Of a stretch of 64,000 bases of DNA, positions 8,333-18,331 are shown one piece after another; position 1 is the stretch's first letter; each line of letters starts with the position of its first letter. The position numbers were made by a program, and so were the translations under genes. The notes beneath the pieces are model-generated. The model made no database searches. It had not been told where the DNA came from and saw only the letters and a program-made list of their open reading frames with translations. Origin of the DNA: Lachnospiraceae bacterium (lineage in GTDB: Bacteria > Bacillota > Clostridia > Lachnospirales > Lachnospiraceae); contig CAJTCV010000004.1 in NCBI GenBank assembly GCA_910574805.1, positions 184,786 to 248,785 of the forward strand, written 5' to 3'.

Positions 8333-9512
8333 GGCCTTTTCCAGAAAACTGTTCGGCGTGAATCATGAGAGACTCAGGCGTACGCTGCCGGTCTGCCTGC
8401 TGGTGTTCTGCGGGCTTCGCTTTGGGGAATTCCGGGTCCTGATCACACCCTCCATTCTGCATCTGATGGTCAGTACCTTCACGGGTGGCGTCATGTGGCA
8501 GGCGCTGTCCTCGAAGGACAATGCCGGTCTTCTGCAGAATATGCTCATGCTTCCTCTGGACGGACGGAAGTTTGTCCTCTCTTATACGGCGGCTCTGGGG
8601 CTCTATGCGGTTCTGACGAAGACAGCGATGCTTCTGGCGGTGGTGCTGGCTGTCTCTGCCGGGGGCGTCGCAGCGCTTTCAGGAAGCATCATCTGTGCGG
8701 TCCATGCCGTCCTCCTGACTGCCTGCTTCTATGGATGGAGGAAATACTGGTACGTATATGTACTGTGGATTGCCGTCATGACTGCTGCGGTTCTGTATCT
8801 GGGGGAGAGCATGTGCGTATTCGCTTTGCTGGCCGGCAGCAGTATGTCTGCTCTGATGCTCCTGCTGCGTATGGACGGGTATGCATTCTACGGGATGGAA
8901 AAAGCGGGCAGCCGTACCCGGAAAAGCCGCAGACATGCTCTGGTGTGGCGTTATCTCTTCCGGTATCTGACCGCTCATAAAAACTACCTGATTAATACGA
9001 TGGTGCTGTGGGGCGGGGGCTGTGTGCTGCCGTTCTTTTTCCGGGAGATGGAGAGCCGGTGGGCAGTTCCTGTGGGATTTGCGGTGCTGTCCCTGAATAC
9101 TCCCATGGGGATTCTGCTGTCCTGTGATCCCGGGCTTCTGCAGGCAGTCCGCTCTCTGCCGGACGGCAGGAGGAGGTTCTGCGTCCCGTACTGTCTGTTT
9201 TTCTCTCTGTGCAATCTGATGACAAACAGTATTTTTCTCATCAGCTATCAGCTTCAGACAGGCGGAGCCGTCTGGCTTATGATGGAAGCGGCAGTCTTTT
9301 TTGCGCTGCAGAGTGCAGTCTGTTCTGTTCTTCTGGAATGGTATCATCCGATCCTGGACTGGAGAATCGAGAGCGATCTGTGGCATCATCCGAGAAAGTA
9401 TGTGGTTCCGGCGGTCATGCTCCTTCTGGCGGGAGCGGTCGGTACGGTGCCTGCCCTTCTGCCGGCGCTGCTGCTTCTGCCGGCGGCGGGGATGGCGCTG
9501 CTCTTATTCTGA
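8322..9512 (+). CDS. ABC transporter permease-like membrane protein
   Basis: A 396-residue protein with many hydrophobic segments spread over its length, typically 10-12 helices, and short polar loops. It starts with tandem ATG codons behind GGAGG and overlaps the ATPase stop by 11 bases, which is strong evidence of a functional pair. The substrate is not apparent. Its 3' end overlaps a convergent kinase pseudogene by 9 bases. Confidence 0.75.
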   Translation: MMYKAFSRKLFGVNHERLRRTLPVCLLVFCGLRFGEFRVLITPSILHLMVSTFTGGVMWQALSSKDNAGLLQNMLMLPLDGRKFVLSYTAALGLYAVLTKTAMLLAVVLAVSAGGVAALSGSIICAVHAVLLTACFYGWRKYWYVYVLWIAVMTAAVLYLGESMCVFALLAGSSMSALMLLLRMDGYAFYGMEKAGSRTRKSRRHALVWRYLFRYLTAHKNYLINTMVLWGGGCVLPFFFREMESRWAVPVGFAVLSLNTPMGILLSCDPGLLQAVRSLPDGRRRFCVPYCLFFSLCNLMTNSIFLISYQLQTGGAVWLMMEAAVFFALQSAVCSVLLEWYHPILDWRIESDLWHHPRKYVVPAVMLLLAGAVGTVPALLPALLLLPAAGMALLLF

Positions 9513-10672
9513 TGCGTGCTGTTTCTGTGCCCGCAGCATGACGTTGGCGCAGAAGGTTCCGTTTCCGTGGAGAAAGTGGCAGTACCCGCCGCTTTTTTCT
9601 GCAATGTGGCGGACGGACCGGGTACCGATCCCTTCGCCTCTGCATTTAGAGGACTGAAAGATGCCGTTTTTTTCTTTTATGCTTCCGTCAAAAGGATTAC
9701 TTACAGTGACCAGGACCATGACGGGAGAGCGAACGCAGGCCTGTACCTGAACCTGGCGTCTGTCAGGGCCGGTCCGGAGACTTGCTTCCAGCGCGTTTTC
9801 CAGAAAGTTGGACAGGACCAGGCAGAGATCGACCTCCGGTACGGGGAGGACGACGGGCAGGTCCAGTTCCATGGAGAAAGGGATCCGGTGCCTCTGATAC
9901 AGCAGTCCGTAGCAGGCGGACACGGCGTCGACAGCTTTGTTGTCGCACAGATTGTCATGCCGCGCCTGCTGCATGGAGAGCAGCTGATTTTCCAGCTGGA
10001 GACGGCTGTTGCAGTTCAGAGAGGAAGCCATGTGATAGAACATGGCATAAAACAGAAAGAGCAGAAGCAGCAGGGCAAAGCTGAGGACAAAGTATATGTG
10101 AAGAAGCCGTTTATGGGTGAACAGCTCCAGGAAGGACAGCAGGAACAGATTCAGGAGGATGAGGCAGGCAGGATCCAGAACACATACCACGTTCCGGCAA
10201 AGGCCTCATCCAACAGAAAATCTCTGGTGGCGTGGGTGGACGGATACCATGCAAGCAGAACGGCCCCCCAGCACATGAGGTGTAAAAACAGCGCCGCCTG
10301 CAAAGAGAGGAACTGAGAGGTCTGTTCCGGGCAGAGGGCCAGGTTCAGGGCGTCTGCTGCGCCGCCCAGACAGGAAAAGCTTCCGCATATGGCAAGAAAG
10401 ACGCTGATGGATTTCCGGCGTGTAACATCCAGTGTATGTACATAAAACAGGCACAGAAGGGCAGCGGCAGGAAAAAAGAGCCAGAGCGCCCGGATGCGGA
10501 GGAGATAACACAGTCCGCTGCAGATCAGAGCGAGGATAAGTGACAGCGGGAGCATGCAGAGCGTGATTTTCCCAGGACTCATCTTCCGGTGCTGTTTCAT
10601 GGGCAGATAAGCCGCCGTAAGACCGGGGATAAAGATCAGAAATTCCAGTGCCGGATCAATCAATGCATTCAC
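9504..10672 (-). pseudogene. GHKL histidine kinase, frameshifted and internally deleted
   Basis: Two overlapping frames make one AgrC-like kinase. The first (10672 down to 10151, GTG start) covers membrane helices and ends WILPASSS-stop. The second (from about 10190 down to 9504) resumes at ILLNLFLLSF and carries the ATPase domain with SNFLENALEA and GEGIGTRSV. A one-base shift near 10155 separates them. In addition the text runs straight from QQARHD to NLCDNKAVDAV. The family usually has about 45 more residues there, so most of the DHp domain after the His is deleted. Confidence 0.85.
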
Positions 10673-11298
10673 AGATTCGCCCCCTTTCTGAACAGAAAAT
10701 CGCCGAAGACAAGACGTGCCGCTTTCGAGAGACTGCGGCTGACCGGGAGCCGCTGTCCGTTTTTTAAAATAAAGTCTATGCCGTCAAAATCCAGAGTGTA
10801 TTTCAGGTTCACGATCACGCCCCCGGCCGCACAGAAAAAAGCGTTCGTCGGTCAAGGTTCCGGAGAATTCCCGAAAGGTCCGGCGGGTGATGAGCCGCCG
10901 GCGGGTCATACCGTCTGTGGTCTTTATCTCCACATACGGGTCCTGCACAGGGAGCCGTTTCCCGATCTCATCAAACAGGACAGTCAGCTCTTCTTCTGAG
11001 CAGGGCTTTACCAGATAGTGCAGCGTCTGGAAGCGAAAACCATCCAGGGCATGATCTCTGGAAGCGGTGGTAAAGACCAGCAGGCAGTCCCGGTCCATTC
11101 TTCTCAGCCTTTCTGCAGTATCGATCCCGTTTTCATTTTCCATATAAATATCCAGAAAAGCCAGGTCAAACCGTTTTCTTTAGGCTTCGGACAAAAAAGC
11201 CCCGCCGGAGTCAAATTCTGAAACAGAAACGTGCCAGGAGAGACGGTTCAACTGCAGGTTCAATAATTTCAGCAGATGATTCCGGTCGGAGGATATAC
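10669..11298 (-). pseudogene. LytTR response regulator with stop, frameshift and lost N-terminus
   Basis: The frame can be followed from SDRNHLLKLLN (about 11298) through GGAFLSEA, an in-frame TAA, RKRFDLAFLDIYMENENG with the phospho-Asp, and the LytTR domain to TDERFFLCGRG. A run of five G (extra base near 10826) then shifts the frame. Removing one G restores a normal C-terminus (VIVNLKYTLDFDGIDFILK) ending at 10669. The first 15-20 residues with the acidic pocket are gone. It overlaps the GTG of the damaged kinase, so it was once an intact pair. Confidence 0.85.
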
Positions 11299-11301
11299 CA
11301 C

Positions 11302-11330
11302 TCGTGCCGGATTTGAACAATTCGTGCCGT
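11302..11330. promoter_or_regulatory. LytTR-type direct repeats
   Basis: TCGTGCCG occurs twice, in ACTCGTGCCG (11301-11310) and ATTCGTGCCG (11321-11330), exactly 20 bases apart. Direct repeats spaced about two helical turns apart are the usual target of LytTR dimers. They lie about 75 bases upstream of the secreted-protein remnant, next to the dead LytTR regulator gene. Confidence 0.55.
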
Positions 11331-11402
11331 TTCTGTGGAAAGAATTTGTAAGAGATGTATATTTTTTGGATGATTACAAAATAAGAAAGGACCAGAAGTG
11401 TT

Positions 11403-11805
11403 ATGACCGATAAAAAGAAAAAGGGGAATGTGTTCTGCCTCCTGCTGGCGGTTGTGCTGCAGTTCTCAGTCTGTGCCCGGCCAGTCCAGGCGGAAGAGAA
11501 TGTGCAGTCTCAGGACGGCGGTGAACCGGCGGAGGGACTGTGCGCGCACTATCCCGCCCATGACGAAGGATGAGGCTCCCCTGTACGTATGTGTGCAGCC
11601 AGTGCATGGAAGAGGCAGAGGATCAGCCCGGCGAAGGAGACAGGCCGGGAGGAGAAGAGCCCGGCGGAGACGATACTCCCGGAAGCGATCAGCCTGCAGC
11701 GATGATATGGGAAATGAGGAAAATCCCGGCGGAGACAGGCCGGATCAGGATCATAATTCCGGGGGAAGCGGAAGCTCGGGCTTACATGTTCGCTTGTGTT
11801 TTTAA
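11403..11805 (+). pseudogene. remnant of a secreted Cys/His-rich repeat protein
   Basis: The ATG opens a signal peptide (TDKKKKGNVFCLLLAVVLQF, ending near PVQAEE) and then GLCAHYPAHDEG before a stop. A shifted frame continues SPCTYVCSQCMEEAED and a Gly/Pro/Asp-rich stretch. A second shift gives GNEENPGGDRPDQDHNSGGS and a stop at 11805. Together the pieces resemble the CEHHPAHD...CTYVC secreted proteins found beside LytTR systems in Lachnospiraceae, with at least two frameshifts. The similarity is from memory. The region 11806-11893 holds nothing recognisable. Confidence 0.65.
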
Positions 11806-11893
11806 CAGGGATTTTGAGACGCTTTTACAGAGAGGGGTTATAAGATACAGGAAAAGGGGCATTGGCAGGAAGCAGATGCCTCTTTTTTCGGAC

Positions 11894-12195
11894 TTATTTC
11901 AGTTTTCCATACAGCCAGGCGTTCAGGATATTCTGCGGTGCGTCATAATAGAAACTGCTGTTATAATCGTCGCTCTTATCGCTGATAAAAGAATGGCAGG
12001 CTTCTAAAAGTAAGGCATTTTAACGCTTCCAAGGAACAAAAAATTATTTGATGTGTTGGGTATTTGAATCTTGCAGGAGACCAGAACTGACCTCTCGTGA
12101 GGATGCTGTCCATATAGTCGGCGATATAATTGTAGATCTGATCATTTGTCATGGCGCCGATGACGATATCATAATCATGGGAAATTCCATGCCGG
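11894..12195 (-). pseudogene. DUF3990 protein remnant
   Basis: On the minus strand the frame reads HGISHDYDIVIGAMTND, then a helical region and HQIIFCSLEALKCLTF. A one-base shift near 12005 leads to EACHSFISDKSDD and an end at WLYGKLK. YDIVIG..ND and the Q(I/V)hFCT..AL pattern are typical of DUF3990, a family related to ADP-ribosyltransferases and found in toxin-antitoxin-like loci. The N-terminal part is missing, so the gene is dead. Confidence 0.65.
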
Positions 12196-12211
12196 CAGTG
12201 AAAGGGTTGGA

Positions 12212-12241
12212 TTGGACAAAAGCAGGCAGTTGAGGTAGAAT
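12212..12241 (+). promoter_or_regulatory. candidate promoter for the type I restriction operon
   Basis: TTGGAC (12212) and TAGAAT (12236) are separated by 18 bases, and the hsdR start is about 50 bases downstream. The -35 box overlaps the left copy of the 13-bp direct repeat. Confidence 0.5.
12213..12225 (+). repeat. left 13-bp direct repeat of the defence island
   Basis: TGGACAAAAGCAG, identical to bases 22548-22560. The two copies bracket hsdR, hsdM, hsdS, the ATPase-nuclease gene, the toxin-antitoxin genes and the SUKH gene. Confidence 0.5.
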
Positions 12242-12289
12242 AAAGAAGTGAGAAGCGAGGAAAATACCAAAGATAAAGAGGACAAAAGA

Positions 12290-15200
12290 ATGCCGGCATT
12301 TAATGAAGATACCAGAGTGAAGATCCCCGCCACGATTCAGTTTCTCAGGCTGGGCTATGAGTATCAGTCGCTGAAAGCGGATGATATTGATATTGATTTT
12401 AATACAAAGATATTTGTGAACAGATTAAAGCCTGCTCTGGAAAGGATCAATGGAAGAAAAGTTACTTATGACGAGATAAAGGGTATCCTTACGGATATTC
12501 ATAATGTACTGAAAAATAATGATATGGGTAAAGAGTTCTATAACTGGCTGATTGATCCCGGGGACAGAGTGAAACTGATTGACTTTGAGGATCTTACGAA
12601 GAATGATTTTGCAGTTGTGGACGAACTGCCATTCAGTATTGTAGAGGGCAAAGAAGAAGGCTCCTTTCGGCCAGACATCAATATTTTGATCAATGGAATG
12701 CCCCTTGCCTTTTTGGAAGTAAAAAAGCCCAATAATGAAGGCGGTATTCAGAAAGAATTCGACCGGATGATAAACAGGAGATTGAAAAATCCGGATTACC
12801 GGAAATTCTTTAATCTGATTCAGTTTGTCTCTTTTTCCAACAATATGGAGTATGAAGAGGATGACGATGCAGAGGATGTAAAGGCAGGTTCCTTTTATAC
12901 GACGCCCAATGGAAAGAACACTGGTTTTTCTTTTTTCAGAGAAGATGATAAGCAGTACCACGATACATACCCGTATAAAAAAATTGAGATGAATATGATT
13001 CAATTCGTGATGAAGGACTGTGGTTACAATCCAGAAGAAACAGATACGCCGGAGTTTGCAGAAAACTTAAAAACGACGACTCCATGCAACCGCTTTGTGA
13101 CTTCTGTATTTGATAAGGAACGAATTCTGTATTATCTGCAGTATGGAATCATGTTTATCGATGGCCGGATTCCGGAAAAGCACATTATGCGATATCCTCA
13201 GTTTTTTGCAACAAGAAAAATCATTGAAAGACTGGAAACAGGCGGAAAGGGCGGTATCATCTGGCATACGCAGGGCTCTGGAAAGACAGCAATTGCCGCC
13301 TTTTCCAACCGGGTGATCCGGGATTACTATGCAAAGAAAGAGATCAGTACCAGATTTTTCTTTGTAGTGGACAGGATTGAGTTACTTAGACAGGCCAGTA
13401 CGGAATTTAAAAACAGAGGATTGAGGGCTGTAAACTGTAAGGATAAGGCGGGCTTTACCAAAGAACTGAACAAGACGCTTTCCACAGATGTGGGCAGTAA
13501 AGCAATCGGTGAAATCTGTGTGGTGAATATTCAGAAATTTGAAGGAAAGATGCCGGAAGCAAAGAATGATTACAAAGCAAACGTACAGCGGATTTTCTTT
13601 GTGGATGAGGCGCATAGAAGCTATTCTTCTACCGGAGAATTTTTCAAAAATCTCATGACCTGTGATCTGGATGCGGTTTATATTGCACTTACCGGCACAC
13701 CGCTGCTTTCGAGAAAAGAGCGTTCCAATCTGAAATTTGGGGACTATATCCATAAATATTTTTATGACAAGTCTATCGCGGACGGATATACGCTTAGAAT
13801 TAAAAAGGAAAATATTGATACAGTAGCAAAATCAGAGATTAAAAAGAATCTGGAAATCGAAGATAAACAGCTGGAAGACAAAGATGTATTTGAATCAGAC
13901 GCCTATGTAAACGCGTTGGGAGCTTTTATCGAAAAAGACTTTGTGAATTTTCGGTTGCAGAATTCTGATCCGTCCATTGGGGGCATGATCGTGTGCAGGA
14001 CGAACCCTCAGGCAAAAAAAGTGCATGAGTGGTTCCGGGCAAATTCAAAACTGAATACAGGCCTGGTCATTACAGACACGGACGATCCGAAACAGAAGAA
14101 GAGAAATAAAAACCACCAGCTGGATTTCAGAGAGACACTTGCTCCGGATATGCTGGTTGTGAATTTTATGCTGACTACGGGTTATGATGTAAAACGTCTG
14201 AAAAAGATGTATCTTCTGCGCGGTCCTCATGCGCAGTCTCTTTTGCAGACCATATCCAGAGTCAACAGGCCATATAAATCTCCGAACGGGAAGGTATATA
14301 AATATGGCTATATCGTTGATTTTGTAGATATTGAACAGGAGTATGATAAAACGATCGAAGCCTATATAAAAGAACTGGAAGCAGACCTGAATGAGAACGG
14401 AGAGAATGAGGGCTCCCTTTCCGGATTGGTGATTGATAAAGAGGACATCAACAGGAAGTATCACAAATACACAGAAGAGCTGGAAGATATTATTTCTACC
14501 GATAATCTGGAAAGATTTTCAAAACAGCTTACCTTCTACAGCAAAGAAACACTGCTGAAGATTCGGAGACTGTTAAACGGCATCAAAGAATGTCACACAG
14601 AATTTATACTCTCCAGAGCAATGGACTATGCAGCACAGATTGATTCCGAAAAGAACAAAAAACTCCTGAAGGCAACACAGGAAAGAATTGATTTTGTCAA
14701 TCTCTCCAGGAATACAGTGGATATGATGGACGTGATTTCCAATGAGGAAGTTGTGGAAATTCTGTATGAATTTATAAAAGTGCAGATCATTATTATGGAC
14801 CTGGGGCAGATTACGCAGGACAATCCGAAATTTCAGAGATTCTCCAAGGTTGTTCGGGACATTCAGTATGAGATAAAGAAGAATAAAAATAAAGGTGATA
14901 TTAAGATCAGAAAGCTGGACGAGCTTCTGCAGAAGATTTTTAATGATCTGTCTATCTCAGACTTAAGCGATCTGGATGCGATCACGGATGAGCTTCTGGA
15001 GGCTCTGGAAAGAGCGAGAAATATCAATTATGAAAATGAGAGGCTGTCAAAGCTTTACGGCGGGAACTATGCTTTTGTGAAAACATATCAGGACGCCGTA
15101 GGCACGTATCCCGCCGACCGGTCAGAGATTGAGAGAACGCTGGTTATTATATACGGCGCGGTAGGAGATGCGCTGGATAAGGAGATCGTGACGATTCAGG

Positions 15201-15337
15201 GCAGAAAAAACTTTGCCGATTCCGTAAAATCAAAAGTTACAAAAACTCTGTTAAAAGAGGATCTGCACAAAAAAATCAAAAGCTTTTATGTACAGTTGCT
15301 TTATGACCTGTACACAAATATACAGTTGTTTAAATAG
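12290..15337 (+). CDS. hsdR: type I restriction endonuclease subunit R
   Basis: The motor and nuclease subunit, 1015 residues from the ATG at 12290 (MPAFNEDTRVKIPA, with AGAGG upstream); a GTG at 12248 would add 14 residues. The N-terminal PD-(D/E)xK nuclease shows FRPDINILINGMPLAFLEVKK. The translocase shows Walker A HTQGSGKTAI, the DEAH box VDEAHRS and motif III TGTPLLS. It cuts unmodified DNA at a distance after translocation. It is 15 bases upstream of hsdM in the order R-M-S. Length and motifs suggest it is intact. Confidence 0.95.
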   Translation: MPAFNEDTRVKIPATIQFLRLGYEYQSLKADDIDIDFNTKIFVNRLKPALERINGRKVTYDEIKGILTDIHNVLKNNDMGKEFYNWLIDPGDRVKLIDFEDLTKNDFAVVDELPFSIVEGKEEGSFRPDINILINGMPLAFLEVKKPNNEGGIQKEFDRMINRRLKNPDYRKFFNLIQFVSFSNNMEYEEDDDAEDVKAGSFYTTPNGKNTGFSFFREDDKQYHDTYPYKKIEMNMIQFVMKDCGYNPEETDTPEFAENLKTTTPCNRFVTSVFDKERILYYLQYGIMFIDGRIPEKHIMRYPQFFATRKIIERLETGGKGGIIWHTQGSGKTAIAAFSNRVIRDYYAKKEISTRFFFVVDRIELLRQASTEFKNRGLRAVNCKDKAGFTKELNKTLSTDVGSKAIGEICVVNIQKFEGKMPEAKNDYKANVQRIFFVDEAHRSYSSTGEFFKNLMTCDLDAVYIALTGTPLLSRKERSNLKFGDYIHKYFYDKSIADGYTLRIKKENIDTVAKSEIKKNLEIEDKQLEDKDVFESDAYVNALGAFIEKDFVNFRLQNSDPSIGGMIVCRTNPQAKKVHEWFRANSKLNTGLVITDTDDPKQKKRNKNHQLDFRETLAPDMLVVNFMLTTGYDVKRLKKMYLLRGPHAQSLLQTISRVNRPYKSPNGKVYKYGYIVDFVDIEQEYDKTIEAYIKELEADLNENGENEGSLSGLVIDKEDINRKYHKYTEELEDIISTDNLERFSKQLTFYSKETLLKIRRLLNGIKECHTEFILSRAMDYAAQIDSEKNKKLLKATQERIDFVNLSRNTVDMMDVISNEEVVEILYEFIKVQIIIMDLGQITQDNPKFQRFSKVVRDIQYEIKKNKNKGDIKIRKLDELLQKIFNDLSISDLSDLDAITDELLEALERARNINYENERLSKLYGGNYAFVKTYQDAVGTYPADRSEIERTLVIIYGAVGDALDKEIVTIQGRKNFADSVKSKVTKTLLKEDLHKKIKSFYVQLLYDLYTNIQLFK

Positions 15338-15352
15338 CAGGAGAACCGATAG

Positions 15353-17026
15353 ATGCCGGATATTTTTACATTAGAGAATAAGATCAAACAGATGATTGAT
15401 GAATTGAAAGGGCTCTGCCAGACGAATGGTTTATCCAACCAGGCGAGTGAGGAAGTGGTGATAACTTCTGTATTCCTTTATAAATTTCTGAACGATAAAT
15501 TTATGGCAAATATGAAAGAGTTTGCCAAAGATATGGATATGGGTGTGGAAGAAGTTCTGCAGGACGAGGATGTATTTGCAGGGTTTTATGACAGTTATCC
15601 GCAGGATGTGGCTTTTAAGTATGAGGATACCATTGAGTGCCTGATTAACAAAGTAGGAAACGATCAGTTTTACAGGCTTTATGATGACGCTCTGGAGAGA
15701 ATCTCCAATTATCCGGAAAATGAAGAGTTCAGCATTGATACCGCTGACGGCGGAAGAAAGCCGCTGTTTACCAGAATTACAGAAAATGTGGAAGCGTCCA
15801 GACGAAATAATTTTGCCCGGAATATCTTTGGAATCATCAGCCAGGATAAATTTGACTTTGGGGAAGCATTCAGGAACAACTTTGACTTTTACAGTGCTAT
15901 TTTCGAATATCTGATCAAAGATTATAATGTAGCCAGCGGCGTATATGCAGAATATTTCACGCCGCAGGTGATTTCTGCCATTATCGCAAAGATTCTGGTG
16001 GAAATGTCGCCTGTGGAAGATAAGATCTATGATGTATATGATCCGTCGGCCGGTTCCGGGTCACTGGTGCTCCACCTTGCAAATGCGTTGGGAAAAGGGA
16101 GCTTTGGAGACAGAGCACAGGTTTATACACAGGACATCTCGGGCAAATCCTCCCGATTTCTCAGAACGAACATGCTGCTTAACGGGCTTACCAACAGTCT
16201 GGACAATATTATTGAGGGAGATACACTGGATACGCCGGCTCATTATACGATCGCGCATGACCCAAGCTCGGGCGTCAGGCAGTTTGACTACATTACCTCA
16301 AATCCTCCGTTTAAGATGGATTTTTCCTCTACACGAAATGCCATTGAACAGAAGTGGGCGGATTCGGAAGTAAGGGATGGAATCAGAAGATTCTTTGCAG
16401 GAGTCCCGAAGATTCCCAACAAAAAGAAAGAATCCATGGGAGTGTATCTGTGCTTTATCCAGCATATTCTCTGGAGCCTGAAAGCGGATGGAAAAGCTGC
16501 GATTGTGGTTCCGACTGGGTTTATCACAGCACAGTCCGGGATTGAGAAGACCGTCCGTCAGACCATCGTCGACAGACACTGGCTGAAGGGCGTGATCTCC
16601 ATGCCCTCCAATATCTTTGCTAATACGGGAACCAATGTGTCTGTTCTCTTTATCGACAAGTCCAATCAGGACGGAAACATCATGCTGATTGATGCTTCCA
16701 AGCTGGGGGAGAAGAGAAAAGAGGGAAAGAACCAGAAAACGGTACTTCGTCCGGAAGAAGTCAAAAAAATAGAAGATACTTTTATCAATCAGGAAGTGGT
16801 GGAAGACTTCAGCGTATCGGTCAGCTATGAACAGATTGCAGAGAAAAATTATTCCCTGTCTGCGGGGCAGTATTTTGAAGTAAAGATTGAGTTTGTGGAG
16901 CTCAGCGAGGAAGCGTTTCAGCAGAGGATGAGGGCGTATGCGGAACGGCTTGATCAGCTGTTTGCAGAAGGGAAAGCTCTGGAGGAGGAAATAAAGGAGA
17001 GGCTGGGGGAGTTGAAGTATGAGTAA
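15353..17026 (+). CDS. hsdM: type I DNA methyltransferase subunit M
   Basis: A 557-residue adenine-N6 methyltransferase. An N-terminal helical HsdM domain is followed by the SAM site DPSAGSGSLVLHLA near residue 230 and the catalytic SNPPF motif near 320. The C-terminus is a coiled-coil tail. With HsdS it methylates the recognition site and protects host DNA. Its stop overlaps the hsdS start by 8 bases. Confidence 0.95.
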   Translation: MPDIFTLENKIKQMIDELKGLCQTNGLSNQASEEVVITSVFLYKFLNDKFMANMKEFAKDMDMGVEEVLQDEDVFAGFYDSYPQDVAFKYEDTIECLINKVGNDQFYRLYDDALERISNYPENEEFSIDTADGGRKPLFTRITENVEASRRNNFARNIFGIISQDKFDFGEAFRNNFDFYSAIFEYLIKDYNVASGVYAEYFTPQVISAIIAKILVEMSPVEDKIYDVYDPSAGSGSLVLHLANALGKGSFGDRAQVYTQDISGKSSRFLRTNMLLNGLTNSLDNIIEGDTLDTPAHYTIAHDPSSGVRQFDYITSNPPFKMDFSSTRNAIEQKWADSEVRDGIRRFFAGVPKIPNKKKESMGVYLCFIQHILWSLKADGKAAIVVPTGFITAQSGIEKTVRQTIVDRHWLKGVISMPSNIFANTGTNVSVLFIDKSNQDGNIMLIDASKLGEKRKEGKNQKTVLRPEEVKKIEDTFINQEVVEDFSVSVSYEQIAEKNYSLSAGQYFEVKIEFVELSEEAFQQRMRAYAERLDQLFAEGKALEEEIKERLGELKYE

Positions 17027-18317
17027 AATTGTTACTACTACATTAGAAAAAGTATGTCGTCCAGAAAAGGGGGAAATTATTTCAGGGCCATTTGGTTCGA
17101 ATATTAGTAGTAAATATTTTGTTAAAGAAGGAATTCCAGTAATAAGAGGCAATAATTTGAGTTTGTCTTTAGATAAATTTTATGATGATGGTTTTGTTTT
17201 TGTGACGCAGGAAAAGGCAGATGAACTAAATTGTTATGCAGACAGGAAAGATTTAGTGTTTACTGCAGCAGGAACAATAGGGCAGGTAGGATTGATACCA
17301 GAAAATTCAAAGTTTGACAGATATGTTATATCCAACAAACAAATACGTGTAAGAATTGATTCAAATAAGATAGATGTTCTATATGCATACTATTGGTTCG
17401 CAAGCCCTTGGATTCAAAGGCTATTGACTTTAAGTAATAAGGGGAGTACAGTTCCTCTTTTGACATTGTGGGAAGTGAAAAATTTGCCTGTTTCATATCC
17501 AGAGGATATTGAGGAACAACACAGAATCGCGCTTGTTCTGGAGACGATAACGAAAAGAATTGAAAATAATAATAAGATCAACAAAGAATTAGAATCCATG
17601 GCGAAAACAATCTACGATTACTGGTTCTTGCAGTTTGAATTTCCGAATGAAGATGGAAAGCCATATAAATCTTCCGATGGGAAAATGGTTTGGAGTGAAG
17701 AACTGAAAAGGGAGATTCCGGAAGGGTGGAAAGTTAAAAGAATTGATGATTTTGGGAAACTGAATAACGGGATTAATTATAATAAAAACGAAGTTGGAGA
17801 TAAAAGTTATAAAATAGTGAATGTCCGCAACATTTCAGAGACATCACTGCTGTTGAGCAAAACAAAGATGGATGATATCGTTTTAACTGCCAGGACTGCT
17901 GATAATTATTTGTTGAAGGAAAATGATATTCTTATTGCAAGGAGTGGTATTCCGGGAGCTGTAAGAATTTTAAATAATGATATTGAAAACACGATTTATT
18001 GCGGATTTATCATATGTCTAAGACTGGCATCTGATTTGTATCGCAGATATTTAGTTTATAAACTAAAAGATTATGAGAACACAACCGCGACAACTTCAGG
18101 TGGCACAATCATGCAGAATGTAAGCCAAAGTACGCTGAAGAGCATAAAATTTGCAGTGCCAGAAAAGAGATATATTTTAAAATTTAATGAAAAGATAGAT
18201 AGTATATGGTCAAATATGCAAAATAATGAGAAAGAAAATCAGGCACTTGTCTCATTGCGAAATTTTCTATTACCACTGTTGATGAATGGCCAGGTAGGAT
18301 TTAAAGATGTTGTATAA
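17019..18317 (+). CDS. hsdS: type I restriction specificity subunit S
   Basis: A 432-residue protein with two target recognition domains, each followed by a helical spacer. The first TRD contains ISGPFGSNISSKYF. The central repeat has ENNNKINKELESMAKTIYDY, and the second repeat ends in SLRNFLLPLLMNGQV. The gene is clearly more AT-rich than hsdR and hsdM, as expected for horizontally exchanged specificity subunits. No second hsdS, partial copy or invertase is near, so phase variation by inversion is not indicated. The target sequence cannot be read from the protein. Confidence 0.93.
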   Translation: MSKIVTTTLEKVCRPEKGEIISGPFGSNISSKYFVKEGIPVIRGNNLSLSLDKFYDDGFVFVTQEKADELNCYADRKDLVFTAAGTIGQVGLIPENSKFDRYVISNKQIRVRIDSNKIDVLYAYYWFASPWIQRLLTLSNKGSTVPLLTLWEVKNLPVSYPEDIEEQHRIALVLETITKRIENNNKINKELESMAKTIYDYWFLQFEFPNEDGKPYKSSDGKMVWSEELKREIPEGWKVKRIDDFGKLNNGINYNKNEVGDKSYKIVNVRNISETSLLLSKTKMDDIVLTARTADNYLLKENDILIARSGIPGAVRILNNDIENTIYCGFIICLRLASDLYRRYLVYKLKDYENTTATTSGGTIMQNVSQSTLKSIKFAVPEKRYILKFNEKIDSIWSNMQNNEKENQALVSLRNFLLPLLMNGQVGFKDVV

Positions 18318-18331
18318 AAGGGAGAAAATCA

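Noticed and set aside
17019..18317. Phase-variable hsdS
   Set aside because: There is no second or partial hsdS, no inverted repeat around the TRDs and no invertase nearby.
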